From assembly GCA_023230565.1 (NCBI GenBank), contig JALNXD010000027.1, forward strand, positions 1 to 43,164: DNA of 43,164 bases, read 5' to 3'. Source of the DNA: Syntrophales bacterium. Lineage in GTDB: Bacteria > Desulfobacterota > Syntrophia > Syntrophales > UBA2210. The stretch's first letter is position 1, and every line of letters begins with the position of its first letter. Below the pieces are notes generated by a model, which saw only the letters and a list, made by a program, of their open reading frames with translations, made no database searches and was not told the DNA's origin. This document shows positions 34,154 through 43,164 of the stretch, piece after piece. Both the position numbers and the translations under genes were made by a program.

Positions 34154-34246
34154 CAGTCAGACGCCGGCAGGACAGGCCGGCAAGAAGCTTCTATGCGAAT
34201 GATGCACTGCTCATTTAGTTGCCTCCGCACAAGACAACGGTAAAAG

Positions 34247-34855
34247 ATGATAGCGTTCACACAAAATAATAATTGCAGGTCAAAAAGATTGATAAAAAAC
34301 CAGATTGCGGGGGCTGTTTTTTTTCTTCTTGTGTGTATTCTTGTTTTTTCACTGAAAACCTTTCAGCATAGTTTTGCGAACACGTTTGCGAAGGCCGGGC
34401 CGGATTATTCGAAAAAAGAAGATGCCGTAAGTATAATAATAGAGCTGAAAGGTGCCGGTGATAAAGATGGCGTGTATTTTCTTCCAGGTATCTGGAATGT
34501 GGAAAAATTTCTTCAAATGGTAAAACTTACTTCAGAAAACTTGAATAACTGCTCTTCCGACAGGCTAATGAGAAACGGAGATGTTGTGATGTTCACATTT
34601 CCGGAGAAAGAAATCGTCATAACGTCAATAGATAATTATAAAAAATTGGCACTTGGTCTGCCCATGGATATCAATAATGCGACCATGGATGATCTCATGC
34701 TGATTCCCGGCATCGGACAGAAAACGGCAGTGGCAATAACAAATTTAAAAAAAGAAATCGGCACATTCTCGACCATTGAGCAATTGGCACTGACCGGCAT
34801 GGGAAACAAAAAAATAGGAAAATTAAAAAGCTATCTCATAGTATCTGATACTTGA
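34247..34855 (+). CDS. ComEA-like helix-hairpin-helix protein
   Basis: A 202-residue protein with an N-terminal membrane anchor (about 20-38), a middle part that resembles an SLBB-like module, and a C-terminal double helix-hairpin-helix: INNATMDDLMLIPGIGQKTA then FSTIEQLALTGMGNKKIGKL. It resembles ComEA, which binds incoming DNA outside the inner membrane in natural transformation, but lacks comEC or other competence genes beside it. The start lacks a good ribosome site. Possible roles: DNA uptake or envelope DNA binding. Confidence 0.72.
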   Translation: MIAFTQNNNCRSKRLIKNQIAGAVFFLLVCILVFSLKTFQHSFANTFAKAGPDYSKKEDAVSIIIELKGAGDKDGVYFLPGIWNVEKFLQMVKLTSENLNNCSSDRLMRNGDVVMFTFPEKEIVITSIDNYKKLALGLPMDINNATMDDLMLIPGIGQKTAVAITNLKKEIGTFSTIEQLALTGMGNKKIGKLKSYLIVSDT

Positions 34856-34880
34856 CAGAAGGAAAAGTTGATGATATTCC
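34852..34880 (+). promoter_or_regulatory. Sigma70-type promoter of tRNA-Pro
   Basis: TTGACA (34852-34857), 17-base spacer, TATTCC (34875-34880). Start expected near 34887, 14 bases before the tRNA. Confidence 0.6.
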
Positions 34881-34900
34881 TCTCCGCAATCTTGTTGGGT

Positions 34901-34977
<77 letters not shown>

Positions 34978-34988
34978 TTTAAATCAAA

Positions 34989-35018
34989 GGGTTGGCGAGT
35001 TTCGCTAGCCCTTTTTTT
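34989..35018 (+). terminator. Rho-independent terminator after tRNA-Pro
   Basis: gggttggcga (34989-34998) pairs with tcgctagccc (35002-35011), two wobble pairs, three-base loop, followed by seven T. Confidence 0.85.
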
Positions 35019-35123
35019 GAAGTGTCAATTTTTCAGGTTCCTTGCATTAGCATGTAGGTTCAAGGCCCCCGATACGGAATATATCAACGAACGTTAGCGA
35101 TGTATAAGGAAAGGAGAAGAGTG

Positions 35124-36839
35124 ATGAACTTTTTGATCCAACCGAAGAAGTACAGAAGCCTCATGGCGGATGAGGGTTCTAGGGCCATCATGAACAAGAC
35201 GATAGAATTTTTCGAAACTATGGGGAAGAAAAGGCTCCTGGATGATTTCCATAAGAAGATCTGGTACAAGGAATTCGTCGAGTTCATAGGCAGAGAGAGG
35301 ATCTTTGCCAAGCTGCTTACCCCCAAGCAATATGCAGGGAACGATCCGGATGCCAGGTGGGACACCGCGCGAAACAACGAGTTTTCGGAGTTGTTGGCTT
35401 TTTATGGGTTGGGGTATTGGTATTGCTTCCAGGTATCGATTCTCGGCCTGGGGCCCATCTGGATGAGCCCCAACGAAAAGGCGAAGCAGAATGCGGCCCG
35501 GCTTTTGAAGGAAGGGGCGATATTCGCTTTCGGCCTGTCGGAGCGGGAACACGGGGCGGACATTTACTCCACCGAGACGAAGCTGACCCCCCGGGGCGAT
35601 GGTACATATGTGGCCAATGGTGAGAAATATTACATCGGAAACGGCAACTAAGCGGAGATGGTCTCTACTCTTGGTAAAGTTGATGACGGGACGGGGGATT
35701 ACACTTTTTTCGTTACCAACTTTCACCACAAGGCCTACGAACTGAAAAAAAATGTGGTCAGTCACCAGGAGTACGTTTCCAACTTCGCCCTGCACGATTA
35801 TCCCATCACCGAGGACGATATCCTCTCCCGGGGTCCGCTCGCCTGGGATTCGTCCCTGAATACAGTCAACATTGGAAAATTCAACATCGGCCCGGCCTCC
35901 ATCGGCGTCGCCGAACATTGCTTCTATGAGGCGATCACCCACGCATCGAACCGCATCCTTTACGGTGCACGTGTGACCGATATGCCACATGTAAGAAAGA
36001 ATTTCATGGACGCATGGTTGCGCCTTGTGGCGATGAAAATGTACCAGCGCCGTGCCACAGATTATTTCCGGGGCGCCAACGAAAACGACCGGCGCTATCT
36101 CCTCTATAACCCCACGAGCAAGATGAAAGTGACCCTGCAGTCCGAAGAGGTAGTCAATCTCCTCTGGGATGTCATCGCCGCAAAAGGCTTTGAAAAGGAT
36201 ACCTACTTCTCCATCGGGACGTCGGATATACGAGGGCCGTCGAAACTCGAGGGGACGGTGCACGTGAATGTTCAGCTCATCCGCAAGTTCATACGGAACT
36301 ACTTTTTTGACCCGGCCGAGTACGCACCGGCGGCACCTGACTTTTCTCTGAATGACGATCTGTTTCTCTTCGACCAGGGTCCGACAAAAGGGCTGGGGAA
36401 GGTGCGCTTTCATGATTACCGGCCCATATTCGATGCCTTCAGGGATCTCCCGAATGTGGCGACCTTCATAGAACAGTTTGAGACCTTCAAAGAGTTTCTG
36501 GAAAATGCCGGTCCGGACAAGGCACAGGATATGGACCCCTCGTGGTCGCTTCCTCTCGGAGAGATGTTTTCCATCGTGGTCTATGGCCAGCTGATTCTGG
36601 AGCAGGCGCAATTCGATGATATGGATCCGGCTGTTATCAATCAGATCTTCGATTTCATGGTTCGAGATTTCGCACAGTTCGCACTGCAGATCTATGGCAA
36701 TCATAGTTCCCGGAACGAACAGCGCGAATACTGCAGCAGGATCATGCTGATCAAAGCGGTTCCGGATTCCGCGCAGTACAACACCATATGGGAGAAGTAT
36801 GTATCAGTCCTGGATAGAGAATATGAGATGAACGATTAA
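35124..36839 (+). pseudogene. Acyl-CoA dehydrogenase-family gene interrupted by one in-frame TAA
   Basis: One continuous frame of 571 codons, broken only by TAA at 35649-35651. Before the stop the product has an acyl-CoA dehydrogenase N-half (FGLSEREHGADIYSTETKL, YVANGEKYYIGNGN). After it the frame continues AEMVSTLGKVDDGTGDYTFF and on to the helical C-half. Homologues of this type usually read GNGNKAE, so AAA or AAG to TAA is the likely change. AAAGGAG precedes the ATG at 35124. The gene is richer in G and C than its neighbours, and unlike them it is catabolic (acyl-CoA oxidation). Likely acquired, then inactivated; a sequencing error or read-through is possible. Confidence 0.82.
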
Positions 36840-37005
36840 AAATAAATGGCTGAAAGCGTCGGCTGGATGTGGTGAGTCAAGTTTTTTTGCTTCCCGGTAA
36901 AAATCAAATTAAAACTGCGGCTGATCGGTATGAACCGTTGACGGCTGAGTCATTCCAGTTTCAAATCTATATGAAATTAAGTAGATAGATCCTTTAAACT
37001 CAATG

Positions 37006-37034
37006 TTGACAATTGATAGGGTAGTTACTATATA
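37006..37034 (+). promoter_or_regulatory. Sigma70-type promoter of tRNA-Leu
   Basis: TTGACA (37006-37011), 17-base spacer, TATATA (37029-37034). Start near 37041, ten bases before the tRNA. It could also feed tig. Confidence 0.75.
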
Positions 37035-37050
37035 TAAATAAAAGGCGCAG

Positions 37051-37137
37051 GCGAGAGTGGCGGAACTGGAAGACGCACTGGACTTAGGATCCAGCCCGCT
37101 GATGCGGATAGGGGTTCAACTCCCCTCTCTCGCACCA
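37051..37137 (+). tRNA. tRNA-Leu (anticodon TAG)
   Basis: 87 bases with a long variable arm. Acceptor GCGAGAG / CTCTCGC, anticodon stem CTGGA / TCCAG around CTTAGGA (anticodon TAG), T-arm GGGGTTCAACTCCCC, encoded CCA at 37135-37137. Confidence 0.96.
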
Positions 37138-37166
37138 TTCGTTTACTACATTAAAGGAGTCGTTTA

Positions 37167-38501
37167 GTGGGAGAATTAGCTGCGGAAGTTACAATTGAAG
37201 ATTTGAGTCCTGTGAAGAAAAAGCTGTCTTTCGAAATTCCCTGGAAGGAAGTGCAAAGGGAACTGGATGCCACCTATGGGACATTCAGCAGGAAAGCCAA
37301 GGTGAAAGGTTTCAGGCCGGGTAAGATACCGAGGAATGTTCTGGAATTGTATTACAGAAAAGATGCTGAAGCAGAGGCGCTTTCAAATCTGGTTTCCAGG
37401 CGCTATGCCGATGCGATTACAGAACATGATATCTTTGCGGTTGCCCAGCCTGTTATTGACCAGGAAGAGCTAAAAAAAGATGAACCTTTTTCTTTCACTG
37501 CAACAGTAGAGATAAGACCGGAATTTGAGCCCGAAGATTACACGGGCCTCGAGATAACGAAAGACGAATACGATGTGACTGATGAGGATGTTAATTCCCG
37601 CCTTCATCAGATGAGAGAAATGTATGCCACTTTGGAAGAAGTGACGGAGGAAAGAGAAACGAAGGAAGGAGATTTTGTCGTTATCGATTTCGAAGTCACT
37701 GTTGACGGTAAAATCAGGGATGAGCTTGCGACGGAGAATTATACACTTCAGATCGGAGGAGGAAAATTTGTCGCAGATTTTGAAGACAAAATAAAAGGTT
37801 TAACAAAGGGACAAGAAAAAACAGTAGAAATTACTTTTCCCGATGATTATCAGCCTGAAGAATTAGCCGGGAAGCAGGGTTTTTTCAAAGTAGTGGTAAA
37901 GGCCATACGTGAGAAAAACGTTCCGGAATTGAATGATGATTTTGTAAAAAATTTTGAGCAATATGATAGTGTGGACGGTCTTAAAGAAGCAGTCCGGAAA
38001 TCCCTTGAAGATGAAGCAAACGTGAAGAGCGAATCTGATGTGAAACAAAGGCTGATTGACAAACTTCTTGAAAGAAACAAATTTGAAATACCTTCTGTAT
38101 GGATTGAACAGCAGATTTATTACATGATGTTAGATTCACAGAGAAGAATGATATCCAACGGAATGACAGCGGAAAAAGCAGCTGAGTTTAGCATGAATTA
38201 CTGCGATCAATTCAGGGAATCAGCGGAACGGATTGTCAGAAAATCTTTCATTCTGGCCAAGATTGCCGAAAAGGAATCAATCACTGTTGAAGAAAAGGAT
38301 ATCGAAGAACGGCTTAAGAGCATTGCGGGGATGTATGGACGGACGTATGATGAGCTTGATGAGGCCTACGAAAAAAATCAAATGAAAGATAGATTGAAAG
38401 ACGAGCTTCAAGAAGATAAAACTATTGAATATCTCATTGATAAGGCATCTATAACAGTGCAAAAGAAAGATAGAAGCGAAATCGCTGAAGAAAGGCGGTA
38501 A
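37167..38501 (+). CDS. tig: Trigger factor
   Basis: A 444-residue ribosome-associated chaperone and peptidyl-prolyl isomerase. The N-terminal ribosome-binding loop GFRPGKIP is at 48-55. A central FKBP-like domain (GDFVVIDFEVTVDGK, FPDDYQPEELAGKQGFFKV) and a long helical C-terminal substrate cradle follow. GTG start with AAAGGAG. It opens the tig-clpP-clpX-lon block, the standard protein-folding and proteolysis cluster. Confidence 0.96.
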   Translation: MGELAAEVTIEDLSPVKKKLSFEIPWKEVQRELDATYGTFSRKAKVKGFRPGKIPRNVLELYYRKDAEAEALSNLVSRRYADAITEHDIFAVAQPVIDQEELKKDEPFSFTATVEIRPEFEPEDYTGLEITKDEYDVTDEDVNSRLHQMREMYATLEEVTEERETKEGDFVVIDFEVTVDGKIRDELATENYTLQIGGGKFVADFEDKIKGLTKGQEKTVEITFPDDYQPEELAGKQGFFKVVVKAIREKNVPELNDDFVKNFEQYDSVDGLKEAVRKSLEDEANVKSESDVKQRLIDKLLERNKFEIPSVWIEQQIYYMMLDSQRRMISNGMTAEKAAEFSMNYCDQFRESAERIVRKSFILAKIAEKESITVEEKDIEERLKSIAGMYGRTYDELDEAYEKNQMKDRLKDELQEDKTIEYLIDKASITVQKKDRSEIAEERR

Positions 38502-38503
38502 AG

Positions 38504-39100
38504 ATGAGCCTGATTCCCATGGTAATAGAACAGGATGGAAGAGGTGAGCGGGCATTCGATATATATTCACGGCTGCTTAGGGAACGGATTATATTTCTTG
38601 GTGCTCCTGTTGATGATAATATAGCCAATCTCATTATTGCGCAAATGCTGTATCTTGAGTCTGAAAATCCGGATAAGGATATCTTTTTTTATCTCAATAC
38701 GCCTGGCGGGGTAGTAAGTGCAGGACTGGCGATATATGATACAATGCAGTATATTAAACCTTCAGTTGCAACTGTGTGCATGGGGCAGGCCGCAAGCATG
38801 GGTGCTATTCTTTTAACGGCAGGAGAAAAGGGTAAACGATATGCGCTTCCTAATTCACGAATAATTATTCATCAGCCTTTGGGAGGGTCGCAGGGACAGG
38901 CAACGGATATCGGCATACAGGCGAAAGAAATTTTAAGACTGAGGGAAGAATTGAATAAAATATTGGCGTTACATACAGGACAGCCGGTAGAAAAAATAGA
39001 AAAAGATTCTGACAGAGACTTTTATATGACCAGTAAAGAGGCGGAGGAATACGGTATAATTGATCATGTAATTGAAAAAAGGTCGTCTCTGACAAACTAG
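38504..39100 (+). CDS. clpP: ATP-dependent Clp protease proteolytic subunit
   Basis: A 198-residue serine peptidase with the catalytic triad Ser98 (GQAASMGAILL), His123 (IIIHQPLGG) and Asp172 (DSDRDFYMT). Typical N-terminus MSLIPMVIEQDGRGERAFDI. It forms the tetradecameric chamber that works with ClpX, encoded 16 bases downstream. Two bases separate it from tig. Confidence 0.97.
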   Translation: MSLIPMVIEQDGRGERAFDIYSRLLRERIIFLGAPVDDNIANLIIAQMLYLESENPDKDIFFYLNTPGGVVSAGLAIYDTMQYIKPSVATVCMGQAASMGAILLTAGEKGKRYALPNSRIIIHQPLGGSQGQATDIGIQAKEILRLREELNKILALHTGQPVEKIEKDSDRDFYMTSKEAEEYGIIDHVIEKRSSLTN

Positions 39101-39116
39101 AAGGGAGCCTATTCGC

Positions 39117-40406
39117 ATGGGTAAAAAGCGAAAAGACGATAACGGTGAGCAAGGGACGCTTTTTTGTTCATTTTGCGGAAAAACACAGAACGAAGTAAGA
39201 AAACTCGTGGCAGGGCCTGCAGCTTACATTTGCGACGAGTGTATCGATTTGTGCCGCTGTATAGTAGAAGAAGATGGTGGGGTGCAGGATATAAGGGATT
39301 CCAGGGAAGATATCCCCGATCCCAAGGATATTAAAAAATTTTTGGATCAATATGTAATTGGGCAGGACAGGACCAAGAAAATTCTTTCTGTTGCTGTATA
39401 CAACCACTATAAAAGATTATTCGCGGATTATGACAGGGACGGAGTTGAACTGCAGAAAAGCAATATCCTGCTGATCGGCCCGACTGGATCGGGCAAGACG
39501 TTATTAGCAAGAACGCTTGCGAGGATGCTGAATGTTCCCTTTACTATAGCTGATGCAACGACACTGACGGAAGCCGGATATGTGGGGGAGGATGTGGAAA
39601 ATATAATTCTCAGCCTTCTCCAAAATGCCGATTATGATGTGCAGAAAGCATCTCGAGGTATAGTGTATATTGATGAAATAGATAAAATATCCAGGAAATC
39701 GGGGAATCCATCTATTACAAGAGATGTATCTGGCGAAGGAGCACAACAAGCATTATTAAAAATTATTGAAGGGACTTTGGCGAACGTTCCTCCAAAAGGA
39801 GGGCGTAAGCATCCGCAACAGGAATTTATTCAGGTAGATACAACAAATATACTTTTTATTTGTGGCGGTGCATTTAACGGGTTGGAAGATATAATTGAAA
39901 AAAGAGTGGGGGTAAATTCTGTAGGTTTTGGAGCGGATATAAAAAGCAAGAAAGAAAAAAATGTAGGTGAAATTCTGGTTGAAGTACAGCCGGAAGATCT
40001 TTTAAAATATGGATTGATTCCGGAATTCATAGGCCGTCTGCCGGTAATAGCAACCTTGAACGATCTCTCAGACAATGATCTGGTTCGAATTCTTGTAGAA
40101 CCTCGAAATTCAATTATCAAGCAGTATAAGAAAATGTTCGAAATTGAAAATGTGAAACTTTCTTTGACCGAGGGAGCTCTTAGAGCGATCGCGCGTTTAT
40201 CTGTTTCGAGGAAATCCGGTGCACGAGGTCTGCAGTCCATTATGGAAAGCATAATGCTCGACATTATGTATGATATTCCTTCCAGAAGTGATGTAAAGGA
40301 ATGTCTGATTAGCGAAGATGTTGTAACCAATAATGAAAAACCGATATTGTTATTTGAAACAAAAACAGAAGCTTGTGAAAACAGCAGGCAAAAAGAGATA
40401 GGATAA
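39117..40406 (+). CDS. clpX: ATP-dependent Clp protease ATP-binding subunit ClpX
   Basis: A 429-residue AAA+ unfoldase. N-terminal zinc-binding domain with Cys17, Cys20, Cys39 and Cys42. Walker A GPTGSGKT (121-128), Walker B IVYIDEIDKISRK, pore loop region AGYVGEDVEN, and the IGF-type ClpP-binding loop as VGFGAD. It delivers substrates to ClpP. Three bases separate it from lon. Confidence 0.97.
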   Translation: MGKKRKDDNGEQGTLFCSFCGKTQNEVRKLVAGPAAYICDECIDLCRCIVEEDGGVQDIRDSREDIPDPKDIKKFLDQYVIGQDRTKKILSVAVYNHYKRLFADYDRDGVELQKSNILLIGPTGSGKTLLARTLARMLNVPFTIADATTLTEAGYVGEDVENIILSLLQNADYDVQKASRGIVYIDEIDKISRKSGNPSITRDVSGEGAQQALLKIIEGTLANVPPKGGRKHPQQEFIQVDTTNILFICGGAFNGLEDIIEKRVGVNSVGFGADIKSKKEKNVGEILVEVQPEDLLKYGLIPEFIGRLPVIATLNDLSDNDLVRILVEPRNSIIKQYKKMFEIENVKLSLTEGALRAIARLSVSRKSGARGLQSIMESIMLDIMYDIPSRSDVKECLISEDVVTNNEKPILLFETKTEACENSRQKEIG

Positions 40407-40409
40407 AAA

Positions 40410-42842
40410 ATGGGAATGTTTAATCTAAACAGAAATGATGAAAAAAAAGATATGGGGCTGATTGTCCCGTTGCTGCCATTGAGGGATGTGGTTGTATTTC
40501 CTCATATGATAGTCCCGCTCTTTGTGGGAAGGGACAGGTCTATAAGCGCTCTTGAATCCGCTATGAAATACGAAAAAGAAATATTTCTGGTGGCGCAGAA
40601 AAACGCTGAAAATGATCACCCGGTGGAAGAAGATATTTATTCAATCGGGACGGTTGGTTCCATAATTCAACTTCTCAGGTTGCCTGACGGTACGGTGAAA
40701 GCCCTGGTTGAAGGCAAGCAAAGAGGAATAATAAGGGAATATGTACCTAATAACGACTTTTTTCTTGTAAACGTAAATGAACTTGAAGAGACATATCACG
40801 CAGAAGATAAAGTTAAAGTTGAAGCACTGATGCGAAATATTTCAGAAGCTTTCGAGCGCTATGCGAAAATGAGCAAGAAAGTTCCTGCAGAAATGGTAAC
40901 TACAATTTCTTCTGCAGATGATCCTTCAAAGCTGGCAGATGTCGCGGCTTCACATCTTCATGTGAGACTTGAAGAAAAACAGAAGATCCTGGAAACTACC
41001 GATGTGGCGGAAAGACTGGAGAAGATATATTCGCTGATGGTGTCTGAAATGGAAATTCTGGAAGTGGAGAGCCGCATCAAAAAACGTGTAAAAAAACAGA
41101 TGGAAAAGACCCAGAAAGACTACTATCTGAATGAGCAAATGCGCGCCATTCAGAAGGAAATGGGTGAAGACGACAGTTTTAAAAATGATATTAGGGAACT
41201 GGAAAAAAAGCTGTCTGAAAAAGATATGTCCGATGAAGCTAAAAAGAAGATAGAACATGAAATTAAAAAATTGAAAATGATGGCGCCGATGTCGGCTGAA
41301 GCTACCGTGGTTCGTAATTATATCGATTGGGTGATCTCGCTGCCCTGGTATGAAAAAACCAAAGATCAAGATAATTTAAAAGAATCTGAGGCAATTCTTG
41401 AAGAAGATCATTATGGACTGAAAAAAGTCAAGGAAAGAATACTGGAATATCTGGCTGTGCAGATTTTGGTAAAGAAAAAGAAGGGTTCCATTCTTTGTCT
41501 GGTAGGCCCTCCCGGTGTGGGGAAAACATCGATAGCAAAATCGATTGCCCGAGCGACCAATAGGAAATTTGTAAGACTTTCTCTTGGGGGGCTGCGCGAT
41601 GAGGCTGAAATTAGAGGCCATCGCCGTACATATATAGGTGCGCTTCCCGGAAAAATAATTCAGTTGCTGAAAAAGGCCGGATCAAATAATCCCGTGTTTT
41701 GTCTGGATGAAATAGACAAACTTAGCTCTGATTTCAGAGGAGATCCGGCATCGGCTCTTCTGGAAGTACTTGATCCGGAACAGAATCATGCATTTAACGA
41801 TAATTATCTGGAAGTGGATTACGATTTATCAGACATTATGTTTATTACAACTGCAAATGTGCTCCAGACAATTCCTGCCCCTCTGCAGGATCGTACGGAG
41901 GTAATAAGGCTTGCAGGCTATACGGAACCCGAAAAATTGAATATAGGGAAAAAATATCTGGTCTCGAAAGAAATGGAAGCAAACGGCCTCACGGATGCGG
42001 ATATCAGTTTTTCCGATGGCGCCCTCTTGAAGCTGATACGAAATTATACTCGTGAAGCAGGTGTTCGTGGGCTCCAGCGGGAGATCGCCTCGATCTGTAG
42101 AAAAGTGGCGAGAAAAATAGTGACCGATGGGGCGAAAGGCCCTGTCAAAATAAGCGCTAATTCGGTTGAAAAATTCCTGGGTGCAGAAAAATATCGTTAC
42201 GGTGAAACGGAAAATGAGGATAAGATCGGTCTTACTGTAGGGTTGGCATGGACCGAAGTTGGTGGAGAACTTCTCAATATTGAATCGACAGTCATGCGGG
42301 GAACAGGACGGCTGACGCTGACGGGAAAGCTTGGAGATGTAATGCAGGAGTCCGCTCAGGCTGCGCTTACCTATGTAAGGTCCCGTGCACATCAGCTTGG
42401 TCTTGATGAAAATTTTTATCGTAAACTCGATGTGCACATCCACGTGCCCGAAGGTGCAATACCGAAGGACGGCCCTTCCGCCGGTATTGCTATGGCAACA
42501 TCGATTGCGTCTTCATTTTTGAATCGTAAAGTAAAAAGCGATATCGCCATGACCGGAGAGATTACGCTACAAGGCCGGGTATTGCCGATCGGAGGTTTGA
42601 AGGAAAAACTTTTAGCCGCTCATAGAGGAAATATAAAAACGGTCATCATTCCTCGTGAAAATAAAAAGAACTTGGAAGAAGATATTCCAGCCAACGTTCT
42701 TAGGGATATAGAGATCGTTCTGGTGGAAAATATGGACCAGGTACTTGCAAAGGCTCTTCTCCCGGCGGAAGAAACCGGACAAGGAGAGACAAACGCAGGT
42801 GTAATGTTTCAGAATAGAGAAGAATTACGTGTAAATGCATAA
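40410..42842 (+). CDS. lon: ATP-dependent Lon protease
   Basis: An 810-residue LonA-type protease. N-terminal substrate-binding domain (PLLPLRDVVVFPHMIVPLFV), coiled coil, AAA+ module with Walker A GPPGVGKT (366-373), and a protease domain with the catalytic dyad Ser690 (PKDGPSAG) and Lys733 (GGLKEKLLAAHRG). It degrades damaged and regulatory proteins. Last gene of the tig-clpP-clpX-lon block. Confidence 0.97.
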   Translation: MGMFNLNRNDEKKDMGLIVPLLPLRDVVVFPHMIVPLFVGRDRSISALESAMKYEKEIFLVAQKNAENDHPVEEDIYSIGTVGSIIQLLRLPDGTVKALVEGKQRGIIREYVPNNDFFLVNVNELEETYHAEDKVKVEALMRNISEAFERYAKMSKKVPAEMVTTISSADDPSKLADVAASHLHVRLEEKQKILETTDVAERLEKIYSLMVSEMEILEVESRIKKRVKKQMEKTQKDYYLNEQMRAIQKEMGEDDSFKNDIRELEKKLSEKDMSDEAKKKIEHEIKKLKMMAPMSAEATVVRNYIDWVISLPWYEKTKDQDNLKESEAILEEDHYGLKKVKERILEYLAVQILVKKKKGSILCLVGPPGVGKTSIAKSIARATNRKFVRLSLGGLRDEAEIRGHRRTYIGALPGKIIQLLKKAGSNNPVFCLDEIDKLSSDFRGDPASALLEVLDPEQNHAFNDNYLEVDYDLSDIMFITTANVLQTIPAPLQDRTEVIRLAGYTEPEKLNIGKKYLVSKEMEANGLTDADISFSDGALLKLIRNYTREAGVRGLQREIASICRKVARKIVTDGAKGPVKISANSVEKFLGAEKYRYGETENEDKIGLTVGLAWTEVGGELLNIESTVMRGTGRLTLTGKLGDVMQESAQAALTYVRSRAHQLGLDENFYRKLDVHIHVPEGAIPKDGPSAGIAMATSIASSFLNRKVKSDIAMTGEITLQGRVLPIGGLKEKLLAAHRGNIKTVIIPRENKKNLEEDIPANVLRDIEIVLVENMDQVLAKALLPAEETGQGETNAGVMFQNREELRVNA

Positions 42843-42858
42843 ATAGTGTAATTTGTTC

Positions 42859-42887
42859 TTGACAAGCAGCTAGTTTTTGTCTACACC
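42859..42887 (+). promoter_or_regulatory. Sigma70-type promoter of the tRNA-Val/tRNA-Asp unit
   Basis: TTGACA (42859-42864), 17-base spacer, TACACC (42882-42887). The -10 is weak; the position, 28 bases before tRNA-Val, fits. Confidence 0.5.
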
Positions 42888-42914
42888 ACTCTAGCCGTAT
42901 TGGTCAGATCACGA

Positions 42915-42990
42915 GGGCGGATAGCTCAGTTGGGAGAGCGCCACGTTTACACCGTGGATGTCACAGGTTCAAGTCCTGTTCCGCCTACCA
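42915..42990 (+). tRNA. tRNA-Val (anticodon TAC)
   Basis: 76 bases. Acceptor GGGCGGA / TCCGCCT (first pair G-U), D-arm AGCTCAGTTGGGAGAGC, anticodon stem CCACG / CGTGG around TTTACAC (anticodon TAC), T-arm CAGGTTCAAGTCCTG, encoded CCA. Confidence 0.96.
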
Positions 42991-43009
42991 AATCAGGAAG
43001 ATTAGATGC

Positions 43010-43086
<77 letters not shown>

Positions 43087-43095
43087 GAAAAATTA

Positions 43096-43128
43096 AAGGA
43101 GATAGCCCATAAAGGTATCTCCTTTTTT
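43096..43128 (+). terminator. Rho-independent terminator after the tRNA pair
   Basis: aaggagata (43096-43104) pairs with tatctcctt (43116-43124), followed by a T run to 43128. The last 36 bases of the window hold nothing I can call. Confidence 0.85.
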
Positions 43129-43164
43129 ATTGGGTGAAGGAGTATCATTTTGTTTTGAAGATAC

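Noticed and set aside
35094..36704. A 536-codon ORF on the minus strand opposite the acyl-CoA dehydrogenase gene
   Set aside because: It is the antisense of a GC-rich gene with clear acyl-CoA dehydrogenase motifs on the other strand; it has no domain, ribosome site or membrane pattern.

Overview
The window reads as a chromosomal segment of a moderate-GC Gram-negative bacterium, most likely of the Desulfobacterota (former Deltaproteobacteria). Reasons: outer-membrane machinery (a secretin and several lipobox lipoproteins), a long-form adenylate kinase starting MNILIFGPNGSGKGTQ as in Desulfovibrio-type enzymes, a tilS-ftsH-folP gene run, and a tig-clpP-clpX-lon block followed by tRNAs. No rRNA or taxonomic marker gene is present, so this placement is inference.

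Layout. (1) 1-120: probable end of an IS21-type insertion sequence abutting the start codon of an Flp pilin gene. (2) 121-12419: a complete Tad/Flp pilus operon on the + strand: pilin, prepilin peptidase, CpaB/RcpC, secretin, small lipoprotein, TadE, TadG, TadZ, TadA, TadB, TadC and two TPR lipoproteins. (3) 12571-17033: a regulatory island. It holds a small protein with two Myb-like repeats, two paralogous LuxR-type regulators with degenerate receiver domains, and between them a sigma54 activator with an N-terminal PilZ domain and a zinc ribbon. A well-formed sigma54 promoter lies in front of one LuxR paralogue, and a 43-residue ORF follows that paralogue. (4) 17301-20055: a HAD hydrolase converging on a three-gene membrane module (micro-proteins of 39 and 81 residues, then a stand-alone NuoL/M/N- or MrpD-type antiporter subunit). 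(5) 20428-20690: a GC-rich, hairpin-rich element without a credible gene. (6) 20738-26450, leftward: DUF2520 oxidoreductase-panB, adk, lepA-hemW. The DUF2520-panB unit is preceded by a promoter and a leader that looks like a transcription attenuator. (7) 26543-34855, rightward: gph, tilS, ftsH, folP, acpS, tsaE, lysC and a ComEA-like protein. (8) 34901-36839: tRNA-Pro, a terminator, and a GC-richer acyl-CoA dehydrogenase gene broken by one in-frame TAA. (9) 37051-43128: tRNA-Leu, tig-clpP-clpX-lon, tRNA-Val, tRNA-Asp and a terminator.

How it fits together. The Tad operon encodes one machine: pilin and pseudopilins are processed by TadV, the TadA ATPase with TadB/TadC drives assembly, TadZ localises it, and the secretin with lipoproteins forms the outer-membrane exit. 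The island downstream carries intact PilZ motifs (RxxxR, NxSxGG) on a sigma54 activator and a sigma54 promoter in front of a LuxR-family gene. I propose a cyclic-di-GMP to sigma54 to LuxR cascade, possibly controlling the neighbouring pilus; the wiring is inference. The right half is mostly housekeeping: pantothenate, adenylate, folate and aspartate-family metabolism, translation quality control and ATP-dependent proteolysis.
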